A stretch of DNA of 64,000 nt from positions 496,001-560,000 of the forward strand of contig NZ_FNBZ01000001.1 of the NCBI RefSeq assembly GCF_900102525.1, written 5' to 3'. Origin of the DNA: Allobosea robiniae (lineage in GTDB: Bacteria; Pseudomonadota; Alphaproteobacteria; Rhizobiales; Beijerinckiaceae). Below, one piece after another: positions 22,484-31,593 of this stretch (positions are counted from its first letter, which is position 1; each line of letters opens with the position of its first letter). The notes under the pieces were generated by a model. It saw only the letters and a list, made by a program, of their open reading frames with translations. It was not told the DNA's origin and did not search any database. The position numbers and the translations under genes were made by a program.

Positions 22484-23494
22484 TCAACCGTGGGGCAGGA
22501 TTTCCTGCTCGATCGCACCGAAGATCGAATGGCCGGCGGCATCCTTCATCTCGATGCGGACGGTGTCGCCGAAGCGCAGGAAGGGCGTCTTCGGTTCGCC
22601 GCTCCGTATCGCCTCGACCATGCGCTGCTCGGCGATGCAGGCATAGCCGCGCCCGCCCTCGGCAACAGGTCGACCGGGCCCGCCATCGGCGTCGCGATTG
22701 GAGACCGTGCCGGCGCCGATGATCGTGCCGGCGGAGAGACGGCGCGTCGCGGCGGCATGGGCGATCAGCGTGCCGAAATCGAAGGTCATGTCGGCGCCGG
22801 CATCGGGCTTGCCGAAGAGCGTGCCGTTGACCAGTGCGAGCAGCGGCAGATGCAGCCGGCCCTCACGCCAGGCCTCGCCCAGCTCGTCCGGCGTCACCGT
22901 GACCGGAGAATAGGCCGAGGACGGCTTCGACTGAACGAAGCCGAAGCCTTTCGCCAATTCGCCGGGAATTCGATTCCGCAGGCTCACGTCGTTGACGAGC
23001 ATGATGAGACGGATCGACCCGAGTGCTTCCTCGCGGGTCGCGCCCATCGGCACGTCGCCGGTGACGACCGCGATCTCGGCCTCGAAATCGATGCCGTCCT
23101 CCTCGCTGCGGGCCTGCACGGCCTGGCGCGGGCCGAGCGAGGCATCGCTGCCGCCCTGGTACATCAGCGGATCGGTCCAGAAGCTCTCCGGCATGGTCGC
23201 TCCCCGCGCCTTCCGGACGAGATCGACATGATTCACATAGGCCGAGCCGTCGAGCCATTGATAGGCGCGCGGCAGCGGCGCGGCGCAGTCATGCTCGTGG
23301 AAGCGGAAGGACGGGACAGAGCCGTGCTCGAGCCCCTCGGCGAGATCGGCGAGGCGCGGGGCGTGGCGGCCCCAGTCGTCAAGCGCCGCCTGCAGCGTCG
23401 GCACGACCGGAAAGGCATCGGTGGCGCGGGTCAGATCCCTGGAGACGACGACGAGACGGCCGTCACGGCCATGCGCGAGCGAGGCAAGCTTCAT
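22484..23494 (-). CDS. Fumarylacetoacetate hydrolase family protein
   Basis: A 336-residue enzyme of the FAH superfamily, which cleaves C-C bonds or hydrates and decarboxylates acids in aromatic and amino acid catabolism. The metal-binding triad region is seen in IDFEAEIAVVTGDVP, with LMLVNDVSLRN and KGFGFVQSKPSSAYSPV after it; the final part (GYACIAEQRMVEAI...PFLRFGDTVRIEM) is typical. The long N-terminal domain (1-110) resembles true FahA-type proteins in bacteria. It is divergent from a TRAP-type binding protein gene with 62 bases between, and a MarR gene lies nearby, which suggests a regulated catabolic locus. Confidence 0.87.
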   Translation of the reverse strand: MKLASLAHGRDGRLVVVSRDLTRATDAFPVVPTLQAALDDWGRHAPRLADLAEGLEHGSVPSFRFHEHDCAAPLPRAYQWLDGSAYVNHVDLVRKARGATMPESFWTDPLMYQGGSDASLGPRQAVQARSEEDGIDFEAEIAVVTGDVPMGATREEALGSIRLIMLVNDVSLRNRIPGELAKGFGFVQSKPSSAYSPVTVTPDELGEAWREGRLHLPLLALVNGTLFGKPDAGADMTFDFGTLIAHAAATRRLSAGTIIGAGTVSNRDADGGPGRPVAEGGRGYACIAEQRMVEAIRSGEPKTPFLRFGDTVRIEMKDAAGHSIFGAIEQEILPHG

Positions 23495-23556
23495 GTCTTT
23501 TCATTCCTTCCCGGACGCGCCAATAAAGGCATAACCAGCCTTCGGGAGGAAACCAT

Positions 23557-24642
23557 ATGGAACGTCGCAGCTTTTTGAAATCGGGGGCACTGGCCGCCGC
23601 CGCGACGACGGTCGCGATGCCGGCGATCGCGCAGTCGCAGCCCGAGGTGAAATGGCGGCTGACGTCGAGCTTCCCGAAATCGCTCGACACGATCTTCGGC
23701 ACGGCCCAGCAATTCTCGAAGCTCGTCTCCGAGGCGACGGACGGCAAGTTCGAGATCCAGGTCTTCGCGCCCGGCGAGATCGTGCCCGGCCTGCAGGCAC
23801 TCGACGCGGTCTCGTCCGGCACGGTCGAATGCGCGCATTCGCCGACCTATTTCTACATCGGCAAGGACCCGACGCTGGGCCTCGGCACCGGCATCCCCTT
23901 CGGACTCAACGCCCGCCAGCAGCATAGCTGGTGGTTCTTCGGCGGCGGCGAGCAGATCGTGAACGGCGTGCTCGACCGCTTCAACGCCTATGCGATCCCC
24001 TGCGGCAATTCCGGCTGCCAGATGGGCGGCTTCTTCCGCAACGAATTGAAGAGCATCGACGATCTCAAGGGCCTGAAGTTCCGCATCGGCGGCATGGGCG
24101 GGGCGGTTCTCGCCAAGCTCGGCGTGGTGCCGACGCAGATCGCGCCCGGTGACGTCTATCCGGCGCTGGAGCGCGGTGCGATCGACGCGGCCGAATTCGT
24201 CGGCCCCTATGACGACGAGAAGCTCGGCTTCATCCGCGTCGCCAAATACTACTATTATCCCGGCTGGTGGGAGGGCGGCGCGATGCTGCACCTGATCATC
24301 GGCAAGGACGCCTGGGCCAAGCTGCCGAAGCACTATCAGGCAATCGTCCAGAACGCCTGCGAGGCCGCCAATAACTGGATGCTGGCCAAATACGACTTCG
24401 TGAATCCGGGCGGCCTGCGCCGTCTCGTGGCGCAGGGCGCGCAACTCAAGGCCTTCCCGCTGCCGGTAATGGAAGCGGCGCTGAAGGCGGCCGAAGAATA
24501 TTATGCCGAGACCAGCGCCAAGAGCCCGGACTTCAAGAAGGGCTACGATTCGATGGTCGCCTTCCGCGGCGAGAACCTGCTCTGGTGGCAGATCGCGGAA
24601 CTGTCCTACGACTCGTTCATGAACCGGCTGAAGGCGCGCTGA
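23557..24642 (+). CDS. TRAP transporter solute-binding protein (DctP/TakP type)
   Basis: A 361-residue periplasmic binding protein. The N-terminus is a twin-arginine-type signal (ERRSFLKSGALAAAA). The conserved TRAP segments are present: WRLTSSFPKSLDTIFG, the ligand-carboxylate-binding Arg in LKFRIGGMGG, and PGDVYPALERGAIDAAEFVGPYDDEKLG, which closely resembles the 2-keto-acid binders of the TakP group. The membrane genes (DctQ and DctM) that should work with it are not in the window, so it must pair with a permease elsewhere. It is 20 bases upstream of a MarR gene on the same strand. Confidence 0.9.
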   Translation: MERRSFLKSGALAAAATTVAMPAIAQSQPEVKWRLTSSFPKSLDTIFGTAQQFSKLVSEATDGKFEIQVFAPGEIVPGLQALDAVSSGTVECAHSPTYFYIGKDPTLGLGTGIPFGLNARQQHSWWFFGGGEQIVNGVLDRFNAYAIPCGNSGCQMGGFFRNELKSIDDLKGLKFRIGGMGGAVLAKLGVVPTQIAPGDVYPALERGAIDAAEFVGPYDDEKLGFIRVAKYYYYPGWWEGGAMLHLIIGKDAWAKLPKHYQAIVQNACEAANNWMLAKYDFVNPGGLRRLVAQGAQLKAFPLPVMEAALKAAEEYYAETSAKSPDFKKGYDSMVAFRGENLLWWQIAELSYDSFMNRLKAR

Positions 24643-24662
24643 AGCGTGGCCGGATCATCGCC

Positions 24663-25160
24663 ATGACAAGGAAACCATCCGCCCCCCCGGAAGAACAGGC
24701 GCTCCATCTGGAGCGCTTCCTGCCCTATCGCCTCAACGTCGTCGGCACGCTCGGCGGACGCGCACTCGGGCGCATCTATGGCGAACGCTTCGGCATCGGC
24801 ATCCCGGAATGGCGGGTGGTCGCGCAGCTCGGCGAGTTCGGCAAGCTGACCTCGCGCGACATCGGCGAGCTCGCCCAGATGCACAAGACCAAGGTCTCTC
24901 GCGCCGTCGGCGAACTGGAGAAGCGCGGGCTGGTCTCGCGCGCCGAGAACCGGCAGGACCGGCGCGAATCCTTCGTCGCGCTGACGCCGGCGGGCAAGCG
25001 CATCTACGACCAGATCGTACCGCTGGCGCTCGGCTTCGAAGCCCGCTGGATCGACGGCATCGCGCCCGACGAGCTCAAGGTGTTCGAGCGCGTGCTCTCG
25101 ACGCTGACGGAGCGCGGCCGGCACCTGGCCGGGAATTATCGCGAGGAAGACGGGGCTTAA
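24663..25160 (+). CDS. MarR family transcriptional regulator
   Basis: A 165-residue winged-helix regulator that binds DNA as a dimer, usually as a repressor released by a small aromatic or oxidising ligand. The wHTH is clear: SRDIGELAQMHKTKVSRAVGELEKRGLVSRAENRQDRRESFVALTP in overview, spanning about residues 61-105, with the typical DRR wing tip. Dimer helices flank it. The start is ATG 24663; upstream codons belong to the end of the binding-protein gene. It probably regulates that gene and the divergent FAH-family gene. Confidence 0.93.
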   Translation: MTRKPSAPPEEQALHLERFLPYRLNVVGTLGGRALGRIYGERFGIGIPEWRVVAQLGEFGKLTSRDIGELAQMHKTKVSRAVGELEKRGLVSRAENRQDRRESFVALTPAGKRIYDQIVPLALGFEARWIDGIAPDELKVFERVLSTLTERGRHLAGNYREEDGA

Positions 25161-25172
25161 GCGCCCCGCCGC

Positions 25173-26123
25173 TCAGAAATACTGCGCCAGATTGCGCCGG
25201 ATGCGCTGCGCCGGGTCCTCGCCCTTCGGCGGATAGGCGAAAGCCGTGCCCGTGATCGCCTCATAGGCCCGGACATAGACCGCCGACGTTTGGTCGATCA
25301 GCTCCTGCGGGATCGGCGGCAGGTCCTGCGTATAAGGATCGCAGCGCGCCACAACCCAGTTGCGCACGAAATCCTTGTCGAAGGATTCGGGCTTTCCGCC
25401 GGCAGCGAAGCGCTCGGGATAGGTTTCCGCGAACCAGTAGCGGCTGGAATCCGGCGTGTGGATCTCGTCGGCCAGCACGATGCGGCCCTCGGCATCGGTG
25501 CCGAACTCGTATTTGGTGTCGGCAAGGATCAGCCCGCGCTCGCGGGCGAGCTTCTGGCCGCGGGCGAAAAGCGCCAGCGCATAGGCCGAAACCTCGTCCC
25601 ATTGCTTCTGCGTCAGCAGACCCTCGCCGACGATCTGCGCGGCCGAGAGCGGCTCGTCATGGCCGCCGTCGAAAGCCTTGCTGGTCGGGGTGATGATCGC
25701 CTGCGGTAGCGCCTCATTGTCGCGCAGGCCCTCCGGCAGCGTCATACCGTACATCTCGCGCCGGCCCTGCTTGTACATGGTCAGGATCGAGGTGCCGGTC
25801 GTGCCGGCGAGATAGCCGCGCACCACCATCTCGACGGGCAGGATCTCCAGCCGCCGGCCGACCACCACGTTCGGGTCCGGGTATTCCAGCACATGGTTGG
25901 GGCAGATATCGGCGGTCTGCTCGAACCAGTAGCGCGCCGTCTGCGTCAGCACCTGGCCCTTCAGCGGAATCGCGGCGATCGCCCGGTCGAAGGCGGAGAG
26001 CCGGTCGGTCGAGATCAGGATGCGGCGGTTGTCGGGCAGGTCGTAATTCTCGCGGACCTTGCCGCGATAATAGTTCGGCAGCTCCGGGATGACGGCTTCG
26101 TGAAGAGGCAGATAATCGGACAT
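25173..26123 (-). CDS. purC: Phosphoribosylaminoimidazole-succinocarboxamide synthase
   Basis: Purine biosynthesis enzyme joining CAIR and aspartate with ATP to give SAICAR. The 316-residue protein is the longer PurC form. It shows [11 protein letters not shown] at the start, STDRLSAFD (ATP/aspartate region), [19 protein letters not shown], and the metal-binding ADTKYEFG and [13 protein letters not shown] stretch, followed by [11 protein letters not shown]. It is a single gene, convergent with the MarR gene with only 12 bases between. No regulatory site recognised upstream. Confidence 0.96.
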   Translation of the reverse strand: MSDYLPLHEAVIPELPNYYRGKVRENYDLPDNRRILISTDRLSAFDRAIAAIPLKGQVLTQTARYWFEQTADICPNHVLEYPDPNVVVGRRLEILPVEMVVRGYLAGTTGTSILTMYKQGRREMYGMTLPEGLRDNEALPQAIITPTSKAFDGGHDEPLSAAQIVGEGLLTQKQWDEVSAYALALFARGQKLARERGLILADTKYEFGTDAEGRIVLADEIHTPDSSRYWFAETYPERFAAGGKPESFDKDFVRNWVVARCDPYTQDLPPIPQELIDQTSAVYVRAYEAITGTAFAYPPKGEDPAQRIRRNLAQYF

Positions 26124-26390
26124 GGGCGGGGCTTGCCTCGTTGGCGCTGCACGGAAGGCCGGCGCGGCCTTGCCGCTGCCACAGGTCTTCTAACCAGAAC
26201 GGAAGTTTTCCACCATCGGCGCGGCGCATGCGTCCCCGGATTGCTGCGCCTGCCTGAATGTGGCATGCGAGGCCCTCGCGATGGAGCGTCCCCGCGGCCT
26301 ATCAGGCGAGGCTCCGCTCCATAGTTCCGTCGTGTTTGGCGGGTGTTCTAGACCAAAGCTCCCGAACAGGGCCGGCCCGCCGGCTCGACC

Positions 26391-27557
26391 ATGGATGACG
26401 TGACCCGACCCGCGATGATGCTGCGACTTTCCAGACGCTTCGGCATGGCCCTTCTGATGCTGGCGGCCCTCGGTGGCACCGCTGTGGCGCAGTCGGCGTC
26501 CTGCAATGCCTGGCGAGCCGAGCTGGACGGCCTTCAGGGCCGGAGCGGCAGCGATCCCCGTGCGGCGCAGGCCGCGCGGCGCGTCGGCGCCCAGCTCGCG
26601 CGCCTCAGCGACCAGTACCGCTCGATGGGTTGCGACCGCGGCTTCAGCTTCTTCGATTCGGCGCCGCCGCAATGCAATTTCATCCGCCAGCAGCTCGGCC
26701 AGTTGCAGAACCAGTACGGCGCGCTGCAGCGCCAGGCGGAAGGCGGCGGCATCGAGCAGCGCCGGGCCCAGCTCGCGGCGGCCATCAACAACAACTGCCG
26801 GGGGCAGCCGCGCGGTTTCTTCGACACGATCTTCGGGCGCGATCCAGGCCCCGGCGAAATCGATTCGACCCTGCCCGAACTCGACCCCGAGCAGCCGACC
26901 GAGCCGGCCAAGCCGCGCCTGGGCGGCCCGCAGACCGTCTGCGTCCGGACCTGCGACGGCTTCTTCTTCCCGCTCTCGAACAATACCGGCAATGGCGACG
27001 AGATGTGCCAGGCGCTCTGCCCGGGCACCGAGACGCTGGCCTATGGCATGAGCACCGGCGGCGACATCCAGAACGCTGCCTCGCGCGCGACCGGCCAGCC
27101 CTATTCCTCGCTGGCCAATGCCGGCAAATATACCCGCAGCTTCGATGCCGCCTGCACCTGCCGCGGGCAGGGACAGAGCTGGTCGGCCGCCCTCAAGGAT
27201 GCCGAATACCTGCTCGACAAGCGCAAGGGCGACGTCATCGTCAGCGAGCAGCGCGCCGCCGAACTGTCGCGCCCGAAGCCCGATCCCAAGCGCAAGGGAG
27301 CAGCCGCCCAGGCGGTGGCGCCGGCGCCGGCCCCTGTTCCGGAAATCCCGGACGAGAAGCCGATGCCATCCGAGGATTCGCCGACATCCGGCACCGAATC
27401 GGCCGGCGTCGGCCCCGATGCGGTGGGTGAGAAAGTGCTCGACAAGAAGGACGGGTTGAAGAGCGAATCGCGCAGCACGACCGGCGAGCGCCGCGCGGTG
27501 CGGATCGTCGCGCCCAATCTCGCGCCCAACCTGAGCCCGCAGGTCGCGCGGCCCTGA
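26391..27557 (+). CDS. DUF2865 exported protein
   Basis: A 388-residue protein typical of Rhizobiales. A signal peptide (residues 15-33, ending GTAVAQ) is followed by a coiled, Cys-containing region (ACNAWRAELDGL to NNNCRGQ) and then the DUF2865 core, TVCVRTCDGFFFPLS, MCQALCPGTETLAYGM and FDAACTCRGQGQSW, a set of six or seven conserved Cys. The last 100 residues are low-complexity, Pro/Ala-rich. Function unknown; it probably acts in the periplasm. The start could also be ATG 26415 or 26418, which would give a more regular signal peptide. Confidence 0.85.
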   Translation: MDDVTRPAMMLRLSRRFGMALLMLAALGGTAVAQSASCNAWRAELDGLQGRSGSDPRAAQAARRVGAQLARLSDQYRSMGCDRGFSFFDSAPPQCNFIRQQLGQLQNQYGALQRQAEGGGIEQRRAQLAAAINNNCRGQPRGFFDTIFGRDPGPGEIDSTLPELDPEQPTEPAKPRLGGPQTVCVRTCDGFFFPLSNNTGNGDEMCQALCPGTETLAYGMSTGGDIQNAASRATGQPYSSLANAGKYTRSFDAACTCRGQGQSWSAALKDAEYLLDKRKGDVIVSEQRAAELSRPKPDPKRKGAAAQAVAPAPAPVPEIPDEKPMPSEDSPTSGTESAGVGPDAVGEKVLDKKDGLKSESRSTTGERRAVRIVAPNLAPNLSPQVARP

Positions 27558-27744
27558 AGGCGAAAAGTTCCATGCCAGCGACGCATGGAAGACCACCCCG
27601 GAACGGCACGCCGGCTGCTGGACGCATAGCCGAAACCGCCGCATAACAGGGCCATCCAAGCCGCCTCCGGGAGGCCGCCAGACCCGTCCCGCGGCCCTCG
27701 CGCCGCGCGCCCGCTTCTGACGCTCCCCAGCTCAGAAGGCCGCC

Positions 27745-29067
27745 ATGTCCGAGACAACTGCGACACCTCCCGCCCATCCCATCGAATTCGGCGATGCCAA
27801 ACGCCGCCTCAAGGCGATCTTCATCGGCTCGGTCGGCAATCTCGTCGAGTGGTACGATTTCTACGCCTATACGGCCTTCGCGCTTTATTTCGCGCCGGCG
27901 TTCTTTCCCTCGCATGATCCGGTGGTGCAACAGCTCAACGCCGCGACCTTGTTCGCGGCGGGCTTCATCGTACGGCCGATCGGCGGCTGGCTTTTCGGCC
28001 ATCTCGCCGATCGCTATGGCCGGCGGCTCTCGCTGATGGTGTCAGTGCTGATGATGTGTTTCGGCTCACTGATCATCGCCTTCACCCCGACCTATGCGAC
28101 GATCGGCTTCGCGGCACCGGCCCTGCTGGCGCTGGCGCGCATCATCGAAGGCCTGAGCCTCGGCGGCGAATACGGGGCGAGCGCGACCTATCTCACCGAA
28201 ATCGCCGATCCCGAGCATCGCGGCTTCTATTCGAGCTTCCAGTACGTGACGCTGATCGGCGGCCAGCTCACCGCGATCCTGGTGCTGCTGCTGCTCCAGA
28301 ACGTCTTCCTGACGCATGAGCAGCTCGTCGACTGGGGCTGGCGCATCCCCTTCGTCATCGGCGCGATTCTCGCCGTCACCGCGATGTTCATGCGCCGGCA
28401 TATGCACGAGACCGAATCCTTCGAGGCCGCCAAGGCGACGATGAAGAAGGAAAGCTCGCTCAAGGGCCTGCTGAAATATCCGCGCGAGGTGGCGATCGTG
28501 GTCGGCCTGACAGCCGGCGGCACCGCCGCCTTCTACACCTTCACCACCTATATGCAGACCTTCGTCAAGCAGACGGTCGGCCTCTCCGACATCACCACGA
28601 CCTATGTCATCGCAGGCTCACTGATCTTCGCGGCAGTGCTGCAACCGATCTATGGCGCGATCTCCGACCGGATCGGCCGCAAACCACTGCTGATCTTCTT
28701 CGGGCTCGCCGGCACGCTGCTGACCGTGCCGATCCTGACCACGCTGGCCGGGACGAAATCGGCCTTCGTCGCCTTCCTGCTGCTCTGCGGCGCCTGGCTC
28801 TTCACGGCGGGCTACACCTCGATCAATGCGGTGGTGAAGGCGGAGCTGTTCCCGACCGCAATCCGGGCCACCGGCGTCGCCGTGCCTTATGCCGTGACGG
28901 TCTCGATCTTCGGCGGCACCGCGCCGGCCATCGCGCTGTTCTTCAAGCAGCAGGGCCACGAGCAGTGGTTCTACTACTACCTCGCCGGCATCATCTTCCT
29001 GTCGTTCCTGGTCTATTCGACCATGCGCGACACCAAGCACGCCTCGGCGATGGAGCGGCATGAGTGA
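27745..29067 (+). CDS. MFS metabolite:H+ symporter, KgtP-like
   Basis: A 440-residue permease with twelve membrane helices of the metabolite:H+ symporter family, which imports dicarboxylates, 2-oxoglutarate, citrate or betaines. Landmarks: VGNLVEWYDFYAYT in helix 1, the family loop GHLADRYGRR, EGLSLGGEYGAS, and SDRIGRKPLL in the second half. The WYDFY start and RYGRRLSL loop put it near 2-oxoglutarate permease KgtP, but the substrate is not certain. It is a single gene; a palindrome follows at 29075, eight bases after its stop. Confidence 0.9.
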   Translation: MSETTATPPAHPIEFGDAKRRLKAIFIGSVGNLVEWYDFYAYTAFALYFAPAFFPSHDPVVQQLNAATLFAAGFIVRPIGGWLFGHLADRYGRRLSLMVSVLMMCFGSLIIAFTPTYATIGFAAPALLALARIIEGLSLGGEYGASATYLTEIADPEHRGFYSSFQYVTLIGGQLTAILVLLLLQNVFLTHEQLVDWGWRIPFVIGAILAVTAMFMRRHMHETESFEAAKATMKKESSLKGLLKYPREVAIVVGLTAGGTAAFYTFTTYMQTFVKQTVGLSDITTTYVIAGSLIFAAVLQPIYGAISDRIGRKPLLIFFGLAGTLLTVPILTTLAGTKSAFVAFLLLCGAWLFTAGYTSINAVVKAELFPTAIRATGVAVPYAVTVSIFGGTAPAIALFFKQQGHEQWFYYYLAGIIFLSFLVYSTMRDTKHASAMERHE

Positions 29068-29074
29068 GGAAAGA

Positions 29075-29169
29075 GCCGTCATGCCCGGGCTTGTCCCGGG
29101 CATCTCGGAAACCACTGCTCTATCCTGAACGAGATTCTCGGATCCGCTGCGCGGCCCGAGAATGACGGC
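29075..29169. repeat. REP-like intergenic palindrome (GCCGTCAT...ATGACGGC)
   Basis: Outer arms GCCGTCAT (29075-29082) and ATGACGGC (29162-29169) are fully complementary. Two inner hairpins follow: ATGCCCGGG with CCCGGGCAT around TTGT-like loop bases, and ATTCTCGG with CCGAGAAT. It lies between the converging kgtP-like and gltX genes and may end both transcripts. It belongs with the elements at 16729, 33240 and 53541 by its GTCAT/ATGAC ends. Confidence 0.75.
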
Positions 29170-29177
29170 GGGAGCGC

Positions 29178-30533
29178 TCAGGCGCTCTGGTCGGCCAGCC
29201 GCTTCAGCGCCTTCTCCCGGCCGATCAGCGGTAGCAGGGCGGCCAGCTCCGGTCCGTGGTCGAGCCCGGTCAGGGCCTGGCGCAGCGGCATGAACAGTGC
29301 CTTGCCCTTGGCACCCGTCGCGGCCGAGACGGCTTGCGTCCAGCTCTTCCAGGTCGTGGCATCGAAGGGCTCTGCCGGCAGCAGCTCAGCCGCCGTCGCG
29401 GCAAAGCCCGGATCCGCGATCACCGGTGTGACCGGCCCCTGCACGACGCGCCACCACTGGGCGGCCTCGTCCAGCTTCGCGAGATTGCCGCGCACGGCCT
29501 GCCAGAACGCCTCGTCGACCGGGAGGCCGAGCGCAGCCAACCGCTCCGATACCGCTGCCAGTGGCAACTGATGCAGCGTGCGAGCGCTCAGTGTCTCCAG
29601 CTCGTGCTCGTCGAACTTAGCCGGCGCGCGCGAGACATGGGCGAGTTCGACCAACCCGGTGAGCTCGTCCAGGCTCGCGACCGGGCGCACCGCATCGGAG
29701 GTGCCGACCAGCGTCGCGAGCGCCGCCACGGCCAGCGCCTCGACGCCGGTCTCGCGCAGGCCGCGCAGCGAGAGATGTCCGAGGCGCTTCGACAGTCCCT
29801 CGCCGCTCGCCGTGGTCAGCAGGTTGTGATGGCCGAAGACGGGCAGGCTCGCGCCGAGTGCCTCGAAGATTTGAGCCTGGACCGCGGTGTTCGTGACATG
29901 GTCCTCGCCGCGGATGACATGGGTCACGCCGGTCTCGATGTCATCGACGACGGAGGGCAGCGTGTAGAGATAGCTGCCGTCTTCGCGCACCAGAACCGGG
30001 TCCGAAAGCGAGGCGCAATCGACATGCGAGGCGCCGCGGACCAGATCGTCCCAGGCGACCTCGCGGGCCTCCAGCAGGAAGCGCCAATGAGGTTTACGTC
30101 CTTCCGCCGCGAAGGCCGCCTTCTGCTCGTCGGTGAGCTTCAGCGCGGCGCGGTCGTAGATCGGCGGCAGGCCGCGGGCGAGCTGGCGCTTGCGGCGCCG
30201 GTCGAGTTCGTCTGCCGTCTCGTAGCAGGGGTAGAGCCGCCCTGCCCCGCGCAGGCGCTCGGCTGCGGCGTCATAGATCGCCAGCCGCTCTGACTGGCGG
30301 ATCACCTGATCGGGCACGATCCCGAGCCAGCCCAGGTCCTCGGCGATGGCCTCGGCATATTCCGCCTTCGAGCGGGCGATATCGGTATCGTCGTAGCGCA
30401 GCAGGAAGCGGCCGCCATGCCGGCGGGCGAACAGCCAGTTGAACAACGCCGGCCGGGCATTGCCGATATGGAGGTAGCCGGTGGGCGACGGCGCGAAGCG
30501 AACCAGAGGCCGAATTGCAGCAGACAGTGTCAT
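29178..30533 (-). CDS. gltX: Glutamate-tRNA ligase
   Basis: Class I synthetase charging tRNA with glutamate. From ATG 30533 it has about 451 residues. It begins [20 protein letters not shown] (HIGH motif HIGN), with [10 protein letters not shown], the [12 protein letters not shown] segment, and a KMSKS-type loop GLSKRLGH in which the signature is shortened. Many alphaproteobacteria have two GltX enzymes, one discriminating and one that also handles tRNA-Gln with GatCAB; the GLSKRLGH version is one of the two, but I cannot say which role it plays. The divergent gene codes for an outer membrane barrel. Confidence 0.93.
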   Translation of the reverse strand: MTLSAAIRPLVRFAPSPTGYLHIGNARPALFNWLFARRHGGRFLLRYDDTDIARSKAEYAEAIAEDLGWLGIVPDQVIRQSERLAIYDAAAERLRGAGRLYPCYETADELDRRRKRQLARGLPPIYDRAALKLTDEQKAAFAAEGRKPHWRFLLEAREVAWDDLVRGASHVDCASLSDPVLVREDGSYLYTLPSVVDDIETGVTHVIRGEDHVTNTAVQAQIFEALGASLPVFGHHNLLTTASGEGLSKRLGHLSLRGLRETGVEALAVAALATLVGTSDAVRPVASLDELTGLVELAHVSRAPAKFDEHELETLSARTLHQLPLAAVSERLAALGLPVDEAFWQAVRGNLAKLDEAAQWWRVVQGPVTPVIADPGFAATAAELLPAEPFDATTWKSWTQAVSAATGAKGKALFMPLRQALTGLDHGPELAALLPLIGREKALKRLADQSA

Positions 30534-30596
30534 GGCCCGGCTTATGGCGCGTTTGCCGGCACGCGACAATCGCGTCGTTGACCGAAGTTCCCCATC

Positions 30597-30618
30597 GTTA
30601 ACCCGACATTAGGGTTAC
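30597..30618. promoter_or_regulatory. Possible CtrA-type site or inverted repeat between gltX and the porin-like gene
   Basis: GTTAACCCGACATTAGGGTTAC contains a 6-bp inverted repeat (TAACCC, 7 bases, GGGTTA). It also reads TTAA, 7 bases, TTAG, one mismatch from the CtrA consensus TTAA-N7-TTAA. It lies about 70 bases before the outer membrane gene's start and about 65 from gltX. CtrA controls envelope and cell-cycle genes in alphaproteobacteria. The assignment is tentative. Confidence 0.35.
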
Positions 30619-30686
30619 CGAGGCATGAATCATCCCTGGAGCAGGGTGAAACGGGTGGAACCGGACCGCTGCTCGGGGAGATCAGG

Positions 30687-31517
30687 ATGCGCATCCGTTC
30701 CATCGCGCCAAGCTTCGGGCTCATCGCCCTCGCCGCCACGACACTTACCGCCCCCGCACTCGCCGCCGATTATCCGGTGCTGCGCGGCTCGCAGATCGAG
30801 GACGCGCCACCGGCTCCGACATTCTCCGGCGGATCCTACAATTGGTCGGGTTTCTATCTCGGTGGCTTCGGTGGCCTCTCGCAAACACGTTTTCGCACCG
30901 ACAAGGGCGTTCTCGACATCGCCAGAGGCGCCTATAACGGCACCACTGTCCTGAACGAGCTCGATCCAGGACAGCTCGTCCTCACCTCGCCCCGCAGCGA
31001 TCGTGGCACAAGCTTCGGCGTGTTCGCCGGGTACAACATGGCTTTCGGCGATGCGGTCATCGGCTTCGAGGCGGAGTACTCCCGCATCGACCAGTCCACA
31101 TCCGCATCCACGCTGGAAGCGCGCCTGCTGAGCTCTGGTGCAATGGCGATCGCCTCCGTCCAGAATGCGCGATTGAACGACTACGTCAACGCCCGTATCC
31201 GCCTCGGCTATGCCTACGGCATGTGGATGCCGTACTTCACGGCCGGCGCCGCCGCCGGCCGCTTCGACACCAACGTCGCCGTCGCTGCCGGTTGGGCAAA
31301 CGCCAACGGAAACAATTACTTCGGCTGGCCGCGCATTCTTGGCGGGGCGAAGAAGGACGTCTGGGGCTACGGCTATTCGGTGGGCGGTGGTTTGGAAGCC
31401 GCCCTCACCGACAACTTTGTGGTCCGCGGCGAGTATCTGTTCAGCAGCTTCAACGACGTCGAAGGCGTGACGGTCAACGTCAATACCGCCCGTGTCGGCG
31501 CCGCCCTGAAATTCTGA
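30687..31517 (+). CDS. Outer membrane beta-barrel protein (Omp25/Omp31-like)
   Basis: A 276-residue protein: signal peptide ending ALAADY, then a short periplasmic start and the motif YNWSGFYLGGFGGLS that opens the 8-strand barrel of the Omp25/Omp31 family. Alternating aromatic strands follow (YVNARIRLGYAYGMWMPYFTAGAA, FVVRGEYLFSSFN), and the protein ends RVGAALKF with a terminal Phe, the usual BAM recognition residue. These barrels are abundant surface proteins in Rhizobiales. A strong Rho-independent terminator follows after 25 bases. A possible CtrA-like box lies upstream. Confidence 0.9.
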   Translation: MRIRSIAPSFGLIALAATTLTAPALAADYPVLRGSQIEDAPPAPTFSGGSYNWSGFYLGGFGGLSQTRFRTDKGVLDIARGAYNGTTVLNELDPGQLVLTSPRSDRGTSFGVFAGYNMAFGDAVIGFEAEYSRIDQSTSASTLEARLLSSGAMAIASVQNARLNDYVNARIRLGYAYGMWMPYFTAGAAAGRFDTNVAVAAGWANANGNNYFGWPRILGGAKKDVWGYGYSVGGGLEAALTDNFVVRGEYLFSSFNDVEGVTVNVNTARVGAALKF

Positions 31518-31542
31518 GCGATCATCGACGGACTGTAAAAAA

Positions 31543-31574
31543 GGCCGGGGCGAAAGCCCCGGCCTTTTCTTTTT
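31543..31574. terminator. Rho-independent terminator, probably bidirectional
   Basis: Stem GGCCGGGGC (31543-31551) pairs with GCCCCGGCC (31556-31564) around a short GAAA-type loop, followed by TTTTCTTTTT, and preceded by a run of A (AAAAAA), so it can work for both the barrel gene and the converging DAHP synthase gene. Confidence 0.9.
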
Positions 31575-31593
31575 CGTTCGCTGGCGAAACGCC

